Below, in pieces: positions 7,637 through 17,426 of a stretch of 64,000 nt of DNA (positions are counted from its first letter, which is position 1; each line of letters starts with the position of its first letter). The translations under genes were made by a program, and so were the position numbers. The notes beneath the pieces are model-generated. The model made no database searches. It was not told where the DNA came from and saw only the letters and a program-made list of their open reading frames with translations. Source of the stretch: an uncultured Pseudomonadota bacterium (GTDB lineage: Bacteria > Pseudomonadota > Gammaproteobacteria > Ga0077536); the NCBI GenBank assembly GCA_903825645.1, contig CAIKBL010000069.1, positions 1 through 64,000 of the forward strand, given 5' to 3'.

Positions 7637-8829
7637 GCGCGTCGCCTGATTTCGATGTCGTTATCGTAGGCGCTGGCCTCGTCGGCGCCGCGCTCGCGCT
7701 TGGCTTGGCCCGCGTGGGGTTCAGGATTCTCCTCGCCGACAAAGCCGCGCCCCCTGCGGAGATGTCGGGCGATGGCCGGGGTCTGGCTCTGGCGCACAGT
7801 TCTGTCGCCGTGCTGGAGGGGCTCGACATTTGGTCGTCGCTACAGCCAGTGGCGTATCCGGTTAAGCACATTCATGTGTCCCAGCAGGGACATTTCGGTG
7901 CACTGCGGTTGAATCATCGCGCGCTGGCGGTGTCCGCCCTAGGCTTCGTGTGCCCGGCGAGTACCTTGCAGCGGGCGCTCTCCAAGGCCTTGACTGGGGC
8001 TGCCGAGATTACGATTGCTTGGGCGACCACGCTGCCGGGTTGGCAACAGACCGGATCTACGCTCACGCTTAAGTTAAGTTCGGCTGAGGGAACGTCGGAA
8101 ACCACCACCCGTCTTCTGGTCGGCGCCGACGGGACCGATTCTTCTGTACGTGAATGGGCGGGGATCCCGGTACGCCGCCGCAACTATGGGCAGACGGCTA
8201 TCGTGGCCGCTGTTGAAGTCGCTAGACCTCGCCCCCATACGGCGTTCGAGCGCTTTACCACGAGTGGACCGCTTGCCCTGTTGCCGCTCGGCGGGTCGCG
8301 TCATGTTTTGGTACGCACAGCCCCTACGGACGAGGTTACCGCTTTGCTGGCGCTGCCGGATGTCGCCTACCTAAAGGACACCGAACACCGCCTAGGTGGG
8401 ATCGTCGGCACGCTTACCCATTTGGGGCCACGACGTCCCCACCCGCTTGTGTTGCAGGTCGCGCAGCGTCTGTGCGACGCGCGATGTCTGTTGATCGGCA
8501 ATGCGGCGAATACCCTGCATCCGAATGGGGCACAGGGTCTCAATCTTGGACTACGGGATGTGGCCGCGCTGCGTGATGTGCTCGCGCTTGTGGCGCGTAC
8601 CGGGGGTGATCCGGGCAACCCGGAGATCCTTCAACGTTATGAAGAACGCCGCCTCCGCGACCACCAGATAACGAGGTGTATCACCGATAGCCTAGCGCAG
8701 ACCTTCGCCATCGGGTCTCCCGTGATTGGTGGACTTCGCGCGTTGGCGCTGGTCGGGGCGGACAGGATGCCCTGGCTGAAACGCCTGGCGCTTCGGCGGC
8801 TGGCGCTGGGTGAGGGGCACCTCGGATGA
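7633..8829 (+). CDS. ubiH: 2-octaprenyl-6-methoxyphenol hydroxylase UbiH
   Basis: A 398-residue class A flavoprotein monooxygenase that hydroxylates C1 of the ubiquinone precursor ring. It has the FAD dinucleotide fold GAGLVG at residues 13-18, the VSQQGHFGALRL segment typical of UbiH, the DG motif at VGADGTDSSVR, and LIGNAANTLHPNGAQGLNLGLRD, where the GNAA variant replacing GDAA is characteristic of UbiH. The GTG start overlaps the pepP stop and the UGA overlaps the ubiI ATG, so translation is coupled. Confidence 0.93.
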   Translation: MSASPDFDVVIVGAGLVGAALALGLARVGFRILLADKAAPPAEMSGDGRGLALAHSSVAVLEGLDIWSSLQPVAYPVKHIHVSQQGHFGALRLNHRALAVSALGFVCPASTLQRALSKALTGAAEITIAWATTLPGWQQTGSTLTLKLSSAEGTSETTTRLLVGADGTDSSVREWAGIPVRRRNYGQTAIVAAVEVARPRPHTAFERFTTSGPLALLPLGGSRHVLVRTAPTDEVTALLALPDVAYLKDTEHRLGGIVGTLTHLGPRRPHPLVLQVAQRLCDARCLLIGNAANTLHPNGAQGLNLGLRDVAALRDVLALVARTGGDPGNPEILQRYEERRLRDHQITRCITDSLAQTFAIGSPVIGGLRALALVGADRMPWLKRLALRRLALGEGHLG

Positions 8830-10052
8830 AGCCCGCCGTCCCCGGTACAACAGTGGCCATTGTGGGTAGTGGGGTGGTGGGCATGGTGACGGCCCTCCTG
8901 CTGGCCGATGCGGGAGTGTCAGTCGTCCTCATTGACTCCGTGACGCAGTCGCAGACACGGAACGAACCCTTCGATTTGCGGACCTATGCCTTAACGCCGG
9001 CGGTCCGTCGTGTCCTTGCCCATTGCGGTGTGTGGGATGGGCTTGATCTCTCACGGATCTCGACCTTCGAAGCCATCGAGATTTGGGATGGTCTGGGCAC
9101 GGGGCGCGTACGTTTTGATACGCGGCCTCCCTTGGCCTATTTGGTAGAAGCCACCAACTTGATTGCGGCCTGCCAGGCAGCGCTTGTGCGTCGAGCGCGC
9201 ATCAGCGATCTCGCCGGACAGGTCAGTGCGATCATGAGCGATGAGCGTCACTGCCTGCTCACGCTAGTTGATGGGCGCGCCCTGCAGGCTTCTGTGGCGC
9301 TGGCTTGCGATGGTGGCGATTCAACAGTGCGCAGGCTATGCGGTATTGAAAGTGAGGAGCTGGATTTCCGGCAGCACGCCATTGTCGCGAACGTTGAAAC
9401 CGCAGCCCCTCATGGTGCTGTCGCACGGCAATGTTTTCTCCCTAGTGGACCCTTAGCTTTATTACCGCTACCGACCCCTTGCGCGGCGGCCGTGGTGTGG
9501 ACGACGACGCCGGACGAAGCCACGTGGGCGCTGCAATGTAGCGATGACGCGTTCTGCGCACGTCTCAGTACTGCGCTCAAGGGTCGGTTTGGACCTATCC
9601 TTGCGACGAGCGCGCGGGCGCGCTTTCCGCTCCGCCGTCACCATGCCCGACAATACGCACAGGGCCGAATCGCGCTGGTCGGTGATGCGGCGCATGTTAT
9701 CCATCCGCTTGCGGGACAAGGGTTAAATCTCGGTCTGCTCGACGCCGCGATGGTGGCAGAGGTCCTGACCGCCCGAGGGCTCGGCTCGGTGCGGCACCCC
9801 CAATCGGCTTTGCAGCGTTATGCGCGTGCGCGACGCGGCGAGAACCTGCTTATGCTTACTATCACTGAGCAAATCAACAAGCTGTTTGCCCACACGCATC
9901 CAGCCTGCGTCGGGCTGCGTAGCCTCGGGCTTGACTTGACGCAGCGCTTTCAACCACTGCGGCAGCGGTTAGCCGCTCACGCGACAGGTGAGCGAGGAGT
10001 GCTGCCGCGCATCGCTAGATGTTTTGTTTCCGCAACCGAGGAAATCTCATGA
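8826..10052 (+). CDS. ubiI: UbiI/VisC-type FAD-dependent ubiquinone hydroxylase
   Basis: A 408-residue paralogue of UbiH with GSGVVG at the N-terminus, the second FAD motif [21 protein letters not shown], and the [11 protein letters not shown] motif. By position after ubiH, as in the E. coli pepP-ubiH-ubiI operon, it most likely hydroxylates C5 of the ubiquinone precursor. A UbiF-like (C6) or broad UbiL/UbiM-like specificity cannot be excluded from sequence alone. ATGA overlaps link it to ubiH upstream and purC downstream. Confidence 0.85.
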   Translation: MKPAVPGTTVAIVGSGVVGMVTALLLADAGVSVVLIDSVTQSQTRNEPFDLRTYALTPAVRRVLAHCGVWDGLDLSRISTFEAIEIWDGLGTGRVRFDTRPPLAYLVEATNLIAACQAALVRRARISDLAGQVSAIMSDERHCLLTLVDGRALQASVALACDGGDSTVRRLCGIESEELDFRQHAIVANVETAAPHGAVARQCFLPSGPLALLPLPTPCAAAVVWTTTPDEATWALQCSDDAFCARLSTALKGRFGPILATSARARFPLRRHHARQYAQGRIALVGDAAHVIHPLAGQGLNLGLLDAAMVAEVLTARGLGSVRHPQSALQRYARARRGENLLMLTITEQINKLFAHTHPACVGLRSLGLDLTQRFQPLRQRLAAHATGERGVLPRIARCFVSATEEIS

Positions 10053-10960
10053 TCACGCTCGACCCGAAGGTATTCGAAAGGGGGCTGTTCGAATCCAACC
10101 TCACCAGTCTTCCCTTGCTGGCGCGCGGCAAAGTGCGGGATATCTACGCAATCGGCAATGACCATCTGTTGCTCGTCGCGACTGATCGGTTATCTGCCTT
10201 CGATGTGGTGCTGCCGGATCCGATTCCCGGCAAGGGCGCTATTTTAACGGCGCTCTCCAATTTCTGGTTTGACCGTTTTCGTCATCTTGTTCCCAATCAT
10301 CTGGCGACGCTGCCGCTCGAAGAGGTGTTGCCGAACCCCGAGGAGCGTGCACAAGTCGTAGGGCGAGCGGTGGTCGTTCGTCGGCTTGAACCGTTGCGTA
10401 TCGAGGCGGTGGTGCGCGGATATCTGATTGGATCGGGCTGGAAAGAATATCAGCAGACGGGCATGGTGTGCGGAATATCCCTGCCACCTGGTCTGGCGCA
10501 GGCGTCGAAGTTATCCGAACCTATCTTTACCCCTGCAACGAAAGCAGAGGCTGGACTCCACGACGAGAATATCGACTATGTCACCGCGGTCGGCATCGTT
10601 GGCGAAGCCCACGCCGCCGAGGTCCGACGTCTTGCGCTGACGCTCTACGCAGAGGCGGCTAGATACGCTTTGTCGCGCGGCATCATCATCGCCGATACCA
10701 AATTCGAATTTGGCACGGATTCCACGGGACAGATCGTGCTCATCGATGAAGCGCTGACGCCAGATTCGTCGCGGTTTTGGCCGGCTTCCCAGTATCGGGT
10801 GGGCGGCAGTCCACCCAGCTTTGACAAACAGTTCGTGCGTGATTACCTAGAGACCCTGATTTGGGACAAGCAACCGCCGGGTCCCCATTTACCCCCAGCA
10901 ATCATCGAGCAGACGGCAGGCAAGTATTTGGAAGCCTTGAACAGTCTGACTGCGTCGTAG
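10049..10960 (+). CDS. purC: Phosphoribosylaminoimidazole-succinocarboxamide synthase (SAICAR synthase)
   Basis: A 303-residue enzyme of the longer PurC type, joining CAIR and aspartate with ATP in purine synthesis. Characteristic segments are [30 protein letters not shown], the [20 protein letters not shown] strand, and IADTKFEFG...[15 protein letters not shown] near the C-terminus. The ATG at 10049, preceded by GAGGAA, overlaps the ubiI stop by 4 bp and is preferred to the longer frame from 10019. Its presence at the end of the ubi operon is a local arrangement rather than a functional link. Confidence 0.95.
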   Translation: MITLDPKVFERGLFESNLTSLPLLARGKVRDIYAIGNDHLLLVATDRLSAFDVVLPDPIPGKGAILTALSNFWFDRFRHLVPNHLATLPLEEVLPNPEERAQVVGRAVVVRRLEPLRIEAVVRGYLIGSGWKEYQQTGMVCGISLPPGLAQASKLSEPIFTPATKAEAGLHDENIDYVTAVGIVGEAHAAEVRRLALTLYAEAARYALSRGIIIADTKFEFGTDSTGQIVLIDEALTPDSSRFWPASQYRVGGSPPSFDKQFVRDYLETLIWDKQPPGPHLPPAIIEQTAGKYLEALNSLTAS

Positions 10961-11005
10961 TCGTAGCGCCACGTCGGGAATTTGCTGGGCGCAGACTACA
11001 TCGTG

Positions 11006-12673
11006 TCAACTTTCCCGGTAGAAGAGCAAGACCAGGCCAATGGCAGCAAACGCCACGGGCCAAAAATAACCGGCGCGTTCTCGAATAGGCGACTCCGTTC
11101 GGAGCTCTAGCCAGCGTGCGCAGCCCGCAGCGATCCCGAGCAGACCAATCGGGATGTGACTCATTTCAATCAGCAGCGCTTCTTGAATATTTTCGAGCAC
11201 ATGGCTGTGGGTAAACATGAGGATCCCACCCAGCAGGTTGGTCAACGGAAACACGTAAGCGGCGCGAGTCCCGGCCAGACTACCCGCCCTCACCCGCCAT
11301 TCGAAAATCCCGAATACCATGACAAGCAGCGCCATGAACCGATGCTGGAGGATGCTCGGGTCCCGGAAGGATTCGAAAAAACCAATGGAGCCCAGCGGCC
11401 ACGTCTCCGGATCTGAGCGAATCGCTATAAAAATACCGAGCGCCACGAACATCACCGGCCAGTGTCGCGCCCACCGCAGGCCTGCAAAGCGCGCCAGCAT
11501 CGCGAAGATGCCGATGGTAAGCACAAATACGCCCGACCAATTGTGGTTGTATTCGGACCACGCGAGATCTGCGGCGGACCGATCGAAAATAAAGCCTGCA
11601 CCTGGGACAAAGGTGCGGACTGCCTGTTCGCGGGCGTCAGCTGCGAGAGACTCAATTCGAACGCGCTCCGTCTCATACCAGAGCGCCGAGTGCTCTGGAC
11701 TAATCAATCGGGGCGTCTTCACCGTCAGTACGCGCTCGACAATCGTCGCCCAGGCGACGCGGTCGAGCGGAAGATCGACCGCAGGCGGTAGCGACGTAAG
11801 GGAGCCTGCAACAAAAAAAACACCAATCCCGATGGCCAGTTCTACTTCAACGAAACGATGGGTGCGCAGCGTTGCATGGGTAGACGACGCCATGCGGCGC
11901 ACGGCCTGATAGTTTCCCGCGCCGAAGCCAATGAGTGCGAGGAACAGGATCGCCTTAGTCGCGGTCATCAAACCATAGGCGGTGCCGTAGATTGCCTCAG
12001 GCACCCCTATGTAGGCGACATACTTCGCGGTCGCGGAAAAAAAAAGGGCACTCACAGACCAGACGCAAAGATGGGAATAGCGGTGCGCAATTTCGGCACG
12101 GACAGGGCCCGGGATCGTCGCGGCAAGAACGATGAGAAACGACGGCAAACCGCCTATCCAGACGGCCCCGCCTATCTGATGAAGCGTCGATACCCCAAGC
12201 AGCCAAAGACGCCCATCAAGTCGACCCATCGCATGGGTGGTGGCGACGATGCTGCCGATGAGTGTTGCCGCCGCGAGCCATTCAAGCCATCTCCCAGTGG
12301 AAAGACGAGGAGCCGTTCGCCGCGAATCTAGAGCGAGGATCGTTGCGGCAATACAAGAAACAACGTCGGCAACCATGAAGGGCGCCGAGATCGCGGTCGT
12401 CCATGGAACCTCGATGGTCGTCACCAGAATCAGCAAGTCCAGACTTCCGGCAAGAAACATGACGGCAATCAACGCAAGCGCAGTTCGATAATTCAGTTCT
12501 GCCAAGCGCGCAACGACGTCATCGGTTTGTGCCGCATCGAGACGCGATCCGACGGCCACCTGCCGAAACACGAATCCGCCCACCGATCCGGCCGTCAGGA
12601 CGAGCGCGAGTCCACGCAGGATGACGGTCAAAAACCCAAATAAATCTACCAGCAAGGTCATCGTTGCATTCAT
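11006..12673 (-). CDS. copD: CopD family copper resistance membrane protein
   Basis: A 555-residue polytopic inner-membrane protein with about 12-14 hydrophobic segments spread over the whole length. The middle part, with LHQIGGAVWIGGLPSFLIVLA, matches the CopD core, in which His residues near the periplasmic face are thought to bind copper. CopD acts with CopC in copper uptake into the cytoplasm. It overlaps copC by 4 bp (ATGA). It is longer than stand-alone CopD (about 300 residues), carrying an additional C-terminal membrane region. Confidence 0.85.
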   Translation of the reverse strand: MNATMTLLVDLFGFLTVILRGLALVLTAGSVGGFVFRQVAVGSRLDAAQTDDVVARLAELNYRTALALIAVMFLAGSLDLLILVTTIEVPWTTAISAPFMVADVVSCIAATILALDSRRTAPRLSTGRWLEWLAAATLIGSIVATTHAMGRLDGRLWLLGVSTLHQIGGAVWIGGLPSFLIVLAATIPGPVRAEIAHRYSHLCVWSVSALFFSATAKYVAYIGVPEAIYGTAYGLMTATKAILFLALIGFGAGNYQAVRRMASSTHATLRTHRFVEVELAIGIGVFFVAGSLTSLPPAVDLPLDRVAWATIVERVLTVKTPRLISPEHSALWYETERVRIESLAADAREQAVRTFVPGAGFIFDRSAADLAWSEYNHNWSGVFVLTIGIFAMLARFAGLRWARHWPVMFVALGIFIAIRSDPETWPLGSIGFFESFRDPSILQHRFMALLVMVFGIFEWRVRAGSLAGTRAAYVFPLTNLLGGILMFTHSHVLENIQEALLIEMSHIPIGLLGIAAGCARWLELRTESPIRERAGYFWPVAFAAIGLVLLFYRES

Positions 12674-13044
12674 GGCTGCGCACGTACCTTGAACTTCAGC
12701 CGGCCGCGGGTAATGTGGCCATCAGTACTCAGAACATACCACTCGAGGAGATGGTCGCCAGGCGTCAGATCCGTGGCCGTTGCCTGTATCCGGTTAGGTG
12801 CGGCGTTCGGATTGATCGCTAGGGTTTGTGAAAGATGCTTCGCGTCAAACACCGCGAGCCGAGAACGGCCGATGTCGATGCGGCTATTAAACTTAAGGTC
12901 AATGGACAGGCGGGTACCGATGATTTCTGCATTAGCCATGGGTGTGGTCTCGATGGCGATGGCGTGCGCGTGCACGCCTGTGGACACCAATGGACCGACG
13001 ACCAGAACGCTAAGAACGAACAGATTTTTTAAAAGTGCCGACAT
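12670..13044 (-). CDS. copC: CopC periplasmic copper-binding protein
   Basis: A 124-residue protein with a signal peptide cleaved after VHA, leaving a mature N-terminus HAIAIETTP. The N-terminal His, an Asp and a C-terminal His in STDGHITRGRLKFKV form the high-affinity Cu(II) site of the CopC family. The fold is a small beta-barrel. No Met-rich Cu(I) loop is seen, so it is a Cu(II)-only type. It lies 9 bp after hpnN and overlaps copD. Confidence 0.9.
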   Translation of the reverse strand: MSALLKNLFVLSVLVVGPLVSTGVHAHAIAIETTPMANAEIIGTRLSIDLKFNSRIDIGRSRLAVFDAKHLSQTLAINPNAAPNRIQATATDLTPGDHLLEWYVLSTDGHITRGRLKFKVRAQP

Positions 13045-13053
13045 AAAAGGTAA

Positions 13054-15684
13054 CTAGCGTTTCCCCCGGTGAAAATTTTCATGGAAGGCCATCAGGGCGG
13101 GCAACACAATCAGCGCGCATAGAATCGCATAGGACAGAGAAACGCTGATCAGGATCCCCATCCCGGCCATGCCTGGGTGCTTCGAAATGCCGAGCACGCC
13201 GAAAGAGGCGATGGCGGCCATTCCACTAAATAAAATCGCGCGTGGGGTACTGCTGGAGAGCAACCCGCTGACGTCGGCGGCACCATTTTTGCGTACGACT
13301 AGATAGGCACCATAGGCGTTGTTGAGACCGATCAGTAGCGGTAGTGCGATGATGTTAGCAAAATTAAATGGGGCGCCGAACAAGGCCGCGGTGGCAACGG
13401 TGAGCAGTAGCGCCAGTACCAGCGGAGCGGCGACCAGCAGGGCATCAATAATCCCATGCAGCACGAGCAAATGAAGGATGAGTGTCAGAAGCAGAGCCCA
13501 TAAGGACGCCGACAGGCATGCGTGAATCACGGCCCGGCTGCCCTCGTAGAGTTCGACAGGCACGCCGCTTGCGCCGTGATCAACCTGTTGCACGGCGTGG
13601 ACGAAAGCGGCCATTGCTACATTATCATTTAGGTCAGTCTTCGGCATGATCTGAATGCGGGCACGACCGTCCACCGTCACGTATTCCGCACGAAGAGATG
13701 AGGGCAGGGTCTCCAGGGTCACGTGAGACGCTTCCAGTGCGCGGCTCAATTGGTGCAGCGTCGCGGTCAGATCTCCAATCAACTGGATACGCAGGCTCTC
13801 GACTTGGGCTTCCAGCCCCTCCGGCCGTGCTTCAAGCGCACTAACTAAATACTGCAGGCGAGCGGCGCTTGCGGCGAGCGCGGGACTCCAAGTGTCGCCG
13901 GCAGGCGGCGCGCGCAGGCGCCCGGCAAATTCGCGGAGACTTTTCGCCTCCGCGGCTGCGTCCACCGGTGCTCTGTGCGGTCCGGGATCAAGCGCGCCGG
14001 TGAGCGCGAGCTGAAGACCTTCAATAATCGCTAGTTTTTCCTCTTGTGCCTCAGGGACAAAACTGGACAAGGTGAGGGCCTTGTCCACGTCCGGGAGTGC
14101 GCGCAACCGTGCCGCAATGCGATCTGCTTCTGCCAGTGAAGCGGTCAAGATTTGGATAGTGTAAGGCGAGCTGTCGGGATCTGCGGCAAGGGCACGGAAA
14201 GCGACGACGCCGTCGGTATGGCCATCTTTGAGGTTCAGTGGGTTCAGATCAAAATGTGCGGAAGGCACCAAGCAACCGCAGGCGATGGTGAGGATGAGGG
14301 TCACGACCAGAATTGCACGCGAGTGGCGATTAATCCAGATCTGCAGCCATGCGGACCCGGTCGGCTGTACCGCGCGTTTTTGCGGTACAGACAAGAAGCG
14401 CAACAGGGCGGGGAGAATGGTGATATTCGCAAACCAGGCAATCAGCATGCTGAACCCTGAAATTATCCCCAGCTGGGCGAGGCCGCGATAGGCCGTCGGC
14501 ACGAAGGCTAGAAAACTTAAAGCGGCGCCAACGGCGGCCAGTGCGAGCGCACCGCCGGCCTGTTTTGCGGCGAGGATAAGGGCTGGTTCCCGCAGTGTCC
14601 CCCGGTCTAGTTCTTCTAAGTAACGCATGGTGTATTGGATACCGAAATCAACACCCATGCCGATGAAGAGCACGGCAAAGCAGACCGAAATGACATTGAG
14701 CGCGCCGACCGCAAAGGTCGCGAATGCAGCCGTCCAGATCAAGCCGCAGGCAAGTGTGATGAGCACACCGGCAACCAGCGAGAGCGATCGCAACCCGAAG
14801 GCCAGAACAACGGCGACGCCTGCGAATGACAGCAAAGTCGTCACCTTCGCATCTTCCGCGACGGTCACTAATTCTTCCATGTCCATGACCGCCGCGCCGG
14901 TCAGGCGGAACTTTGCCTCGGGGAACTGCGGCGCCATGGTCGCGAGTAACTTGCGCAGTGCCTCAATTGCCGGTGCCGCCGGTTGGACGTCATGAGGGTC
15001 TAGGGTCGGCGTCATCAGGACGAAGGCACGATGGTGGGACGGCTTGCCTGTCGTTTCGAACAACTCGTCCTGCCAATGAATCGCGTCCCGTTTTCCTGCC
15101 AGAGTGCGTTCAAAGGCCATGCTTACCCGTTCGAAGATACGGGTGAGCATGGCTTGCTCGTGGCTGTCGGCAGCTCGGTCCAGTCCTCGTCCGAGCGTGG
15201 AGAACAGCCCATGTAGCGTCGGATCATTAGCCAGTGCTCCCAGCAGCGGTTCGGCTGCCTGAAGCCGCTCATCAAGTTTCGCCAAGTCACCTGTGTCGAG
15301 ATAAAGTAGCCCGTGATTGGCGAAAAACGTTTCGTTACCGGGCCGGATCACCGCGGTGGCAATATCGCCCCGACTGCGTAGGGCTTTCGTGAGCGCTTCT
15401 GCTGCCCCATTCGCCGCCGCCGTGGTGCCCTCCGTGAACACGACGACATCGCCAGGTTGCTCGGGAAACGCGGCGCGGTAATGTCGGCCGGCCACCAGAT
15501 GCGGCAGCGCCGGGTCGATCATGTTGCTCATGTCGGTATCGATCACGAGCGACTGAGTCGTGTAGGTTAACGCACCGCCCGTGAGGAATAACGCCATCAA
15601 AAGCGTAGCTGCGGCGTGGCGTACAGACCAGGCCACGATGGCCGCAGTCGCGCGGCCCGGCAGTGTGCGGAGATCTGCGATCAT
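13054..15684 (-). CDS. hpnN: Hopanoid-associated RND transporter HpnN
   Basis: An 876-residue RND/MMPL-type transporter with an N-terminal TM helix, a large periplasmic loop, a block of about five TM helices (VVLAFGLRSLSLVAGVLITL, GMGVDFGIQYTMRYLEE), a second periplasmic loop and a second block (IIALPLLIGLNNAYGAYLV). The NHGLLYLDTGDL segment and total length fit the HpnN family, which moves hopanoids to the outer membrane. No other hpn or shc genes are visible nearby. copC and copD follow closely on the same strand. Confidence 0.85.
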   Translation of the reverse strand: MIADLRTLPGRATAAIVAWSVRHAAATLLMALFLTGGALTYTTQSLVIDTDMSNMIDPALPHLVAGRHYRAAFPEQPGDVVVFTEGTTAAANGAAEALTKALRSRGDIATAVIRPGNETFFANHGLLYLDTGDLAKLDERLQAAEPLLGALANDPTLHGLFSTLGRGLDRAADSHEQAMLTRIFERVSMAFERTLAGKRDAIHWQDELFETTGKPSHHRAFVLMTPTLDPHDVQPAAPAIEALRKLLATMAPQFPEAKFRLTGAAVMDMEELVTVAEDAKVTTLLSFAGVAVVLAFGLRSLSLVAGVLITLACGLIWTAAFATFAVGALNVISVCFAVLFIGMGVDFGIQYTMRYLEELDRGTLREPALILAAKQAGGALALAAVGAALSFLAFVPTAYRGLAQLGIISGFSMLIAWFANITILPALLRFLSVPQKRAVQPTGSAWLQIWINRHSRAILVVTLILTIACGCLVPSAHFDLNPLNLKDGHTDGVVAFRALAADPDSSPYTIQILTASLAEADRIAARLRALPDVDKALTLSSFVPEAQEEKLAIIEGLQLALTGALDPGPHRAPVDAAAEAKSLREFAGRLRAPPAGDTWSPALAASAARLQYLVSALEARPEGLEAQVESLRIQLIGDLTATLHQLSRALEASHVTLETLPSSLRAEYVTVDGRARIQIMPKTDLNDNVAMAAFVHAVQQVDHGASGVPVELYEGSRAVIHACLSASLWALLLTLILHLLVLHGIIDALLVAAPLVLALLLTVATAALFGAPFNFANIIALPLLIGLNNAYGAYLVVRKNGAADVSGLLSSSTPRAILFSGMAAIASFGVLGISKHPGMAGMGILISVSLSYAILCALIVLPALMAFHENFHRGKR

Positions 15685-15896
15685 TAGGTGGCGCGCGTTC
15701 CGAGGATTGCGTATGGTCGAGCGGATGGACTGCCGGCTATCTGGCCGGCGCGGACAGGATACGCAAATCAGGTCTCGTTTTCATCAATTTCAGGTCGTTT
15801 TGTGCGAGCGATCCATGCCCTACCCATTGTGGTGTGAGCGATAATGTCTAGTCAATCCGTCAGTTATGTGCTGGTGTCATCGAAAGAGGTTCAGGC

Positions 15897-16772
15897 GTGA
15901 GTGTAATTTCTCCCGTCGCGTCCAGCGACGAGCGATTGTTCGGCGTTTGTCTGCTCGCCACGGACCGATCGTTATCCCCTGTGGTGCTCGCAAGAGAAGT
16001 CGAGTCGCGTGGTTTCGATATGTTGTTTTTACCCGAAAACAGCCATATTCCATTGAAACGCAATAAGGAGTGGCCATACGCGGAGGCTTTGCTCGATCCT
16101 CTATCCCGACTTTACGATCCGTTTGTCGCCTTAAGTGGGGCGGCGGCAGTGACTACGCGCCTACTTCTAGGGTTTGCAGTTTGTCTGATGACACACCGGG
16201 ATCCGATCAATACCGCCAAGGCGGTCGCCTCTCTGGATTTGCTTTCCGGCGGGCGGGTCATTCTCGGCGTTGCGGGCGGCGCGCTCGACGAAGCGATGCG
16301 CAACCACGGCGCGCTATTTAAGCAGCGTTGGCAGATTGTGCGTGAACGTACGTTGGCCATGAAGACCATCTGGCGTGATGAGCTAGCCGAGTTTCATGGG
16401 GAATTTGTGAATTTTGATCCGATGTGGTCTTTCCCCAAGCCCGTGCAGGCGGGTGGCCCCCCCATTTGGATCGGTTCTAACTCCAAATGGGTCCCCGAAC
16501 GTGTTGCGGATTATGCGGACGGTTGGATCGTCTACAACGGTCGTTACGAGGGTGATGCCGTGCATGATTTGCAGCGGGCGTGCGACAAGAGTGGTCGAAA
16601 TTTCGCCGACGTTACGTTAACCCTGATGGACGCGCCTTGGGATGCCGGGGAGGCTGCGGGATTTTTAGCGCAAGGATTCTCTAAATTGATTTTTCTCGTG
16701 CCGCCTGACAGCGGGAGTATCGAGGCTTCGCTTGATCGGCTTGCCCGGATCGTTACCCAGCTTCGTGGCTGA
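15897..16772 (+). CDS. LLM-class flavin-dependent oxidoreductase (TIGR03619-like)
   Basis: A 291-residue bacterial luciferase-like TIM-barrel protein, with DMLFLPENSHIP, TRLLLGFAVCLMTHRDPI and a central LDLLSGGRVILGVAGG, the family's most conserved motif. WIGSNSKWVPERVADYADGWI fits the F420/FMN-binding C-terminal half. The GTG start is preceded by AAGAGG. Whether it uses FMN or F420 cannot be told; F420 is uncommon in gammaproteobacteria, so FMN is more likely. It stands alone between hpnN and a convergent methyltransferase. Confidence 0.85.
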   Translation: MSVISPVASSDERLFGVCLLATDRSLSPVVLAREVESRGFDMLFLPENSHIPLKRNKEWPYAEALLDPLSRLYDPFVALSGAAAVTTRLLLGFAVCLMTHRDPINTAKAVASLDLLSGGRVILGVAGGALDEAMRNHGALFKQRWQIVRERTLAMKTIWRDELAEFHGEFVNFDPMWSFPKPVQAGGPPIWIGSNSKWVPERVADYADGWIVYNGRYEGDAVHDLQRACDKSGRNFADVTLTLMDAPWDAGEAAGFLAQGFSKLIFLVPPDSGSIEASLDRLARIVTQLRG

Positions 16773-16792
16773 TGATTGGCGCGCCGGTCCAT

Positions 16793-17398
16793 TCAAGGAT
16801 CATTGAAAGCGACCCCTTCGCAAACGCAACCGAGCGCGCGCGGCAGGCGGATGAGATATCCGCATTCCAGGTGTTTGAGGCTGAAGCCGCCGGTGACAAT
16901 TTCGCCGTCAATGTCCTGTAGTGGCTGGCGAGCGCCGCTGAGGACGCGCAGCAACGGGGCGCACCTTCGTTGCCAGCGCGCGACGCTCGCGTCCGGACTG
17001 CGTCCAAATTCGAGAAACAACAGCCGGCCGCCAGGTTTCAGCACCCGTTTGATCTCGCGCAGTGTCTGCGCCAGATTGTTTGCCGCCGCGAGTGCGAAGG
17101 TGCTGACCACCGTGTCATAGGCATGATTTTTCAATGGAAACGCATTCAGGTAGCCCGATCGACGGTCCACCGGAAAGGGCAGTTGACGGCTGGACCGACG
17201 TGTCCCCTGCGGCACGGCGCGGATGGCGGTCAGGGAAGTCAGGGAGGTGATGCTGCGCGGATAGAGAAATAAATTGGCGCCGTTCTCGCCGCCGAGTTCG
17301 AGGACATGGCCGAGGGCCGCTTCCGCTACGCGTTGTCGCATGATGCCGACGTCGCTTATCCGCTCTTTGAAGTCGATTAGACGCGGGAAAACCATCAT
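16793..17398 (-). CDS. Class I SAM-dependent methyltransferase, divergent
   Basis: A 201-residue methyltransferase-like protein. Motif I is VLELGGENGANLFLYP, where the usual GxGxG is altered to GGENG. Post-motif segments YDTVVSTFALAAANNLAQTL, LREIKRVLKPGGRLLFLEFG and a C-terminal Cys/Gly-rich tail resemble the UbiE or PMT-like small methyltransferases. The sequence between motif I and the YDTVV strand is shortened and rich in Ser, Thr and Arg. Substrate unknown; reduced SAM binding is possible. Confidence 0.7.
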   Translation of the reverse strand: MMVFPRLIDFKERISDVGIMRQRVAEAALGHVLELGGENGANLFLYPRSITSLTSLTAIRAVPQGTRRSSRQLPFPVDRRSGYLNAFPLKNHAYDTVVSTFALAAANNLAQTLREIKRVLKPGGRLLFLEFGRSPDASVARWQRRCAPLLRVLSGARQPLQDIDGEIVTGGFSLKHLECGYLIRLPRALGCVCEGVAFNDP

Positions 17399-17426
17399 CC
17401 GCGAGTTCTAGGGCGCGAGGTTTGGG

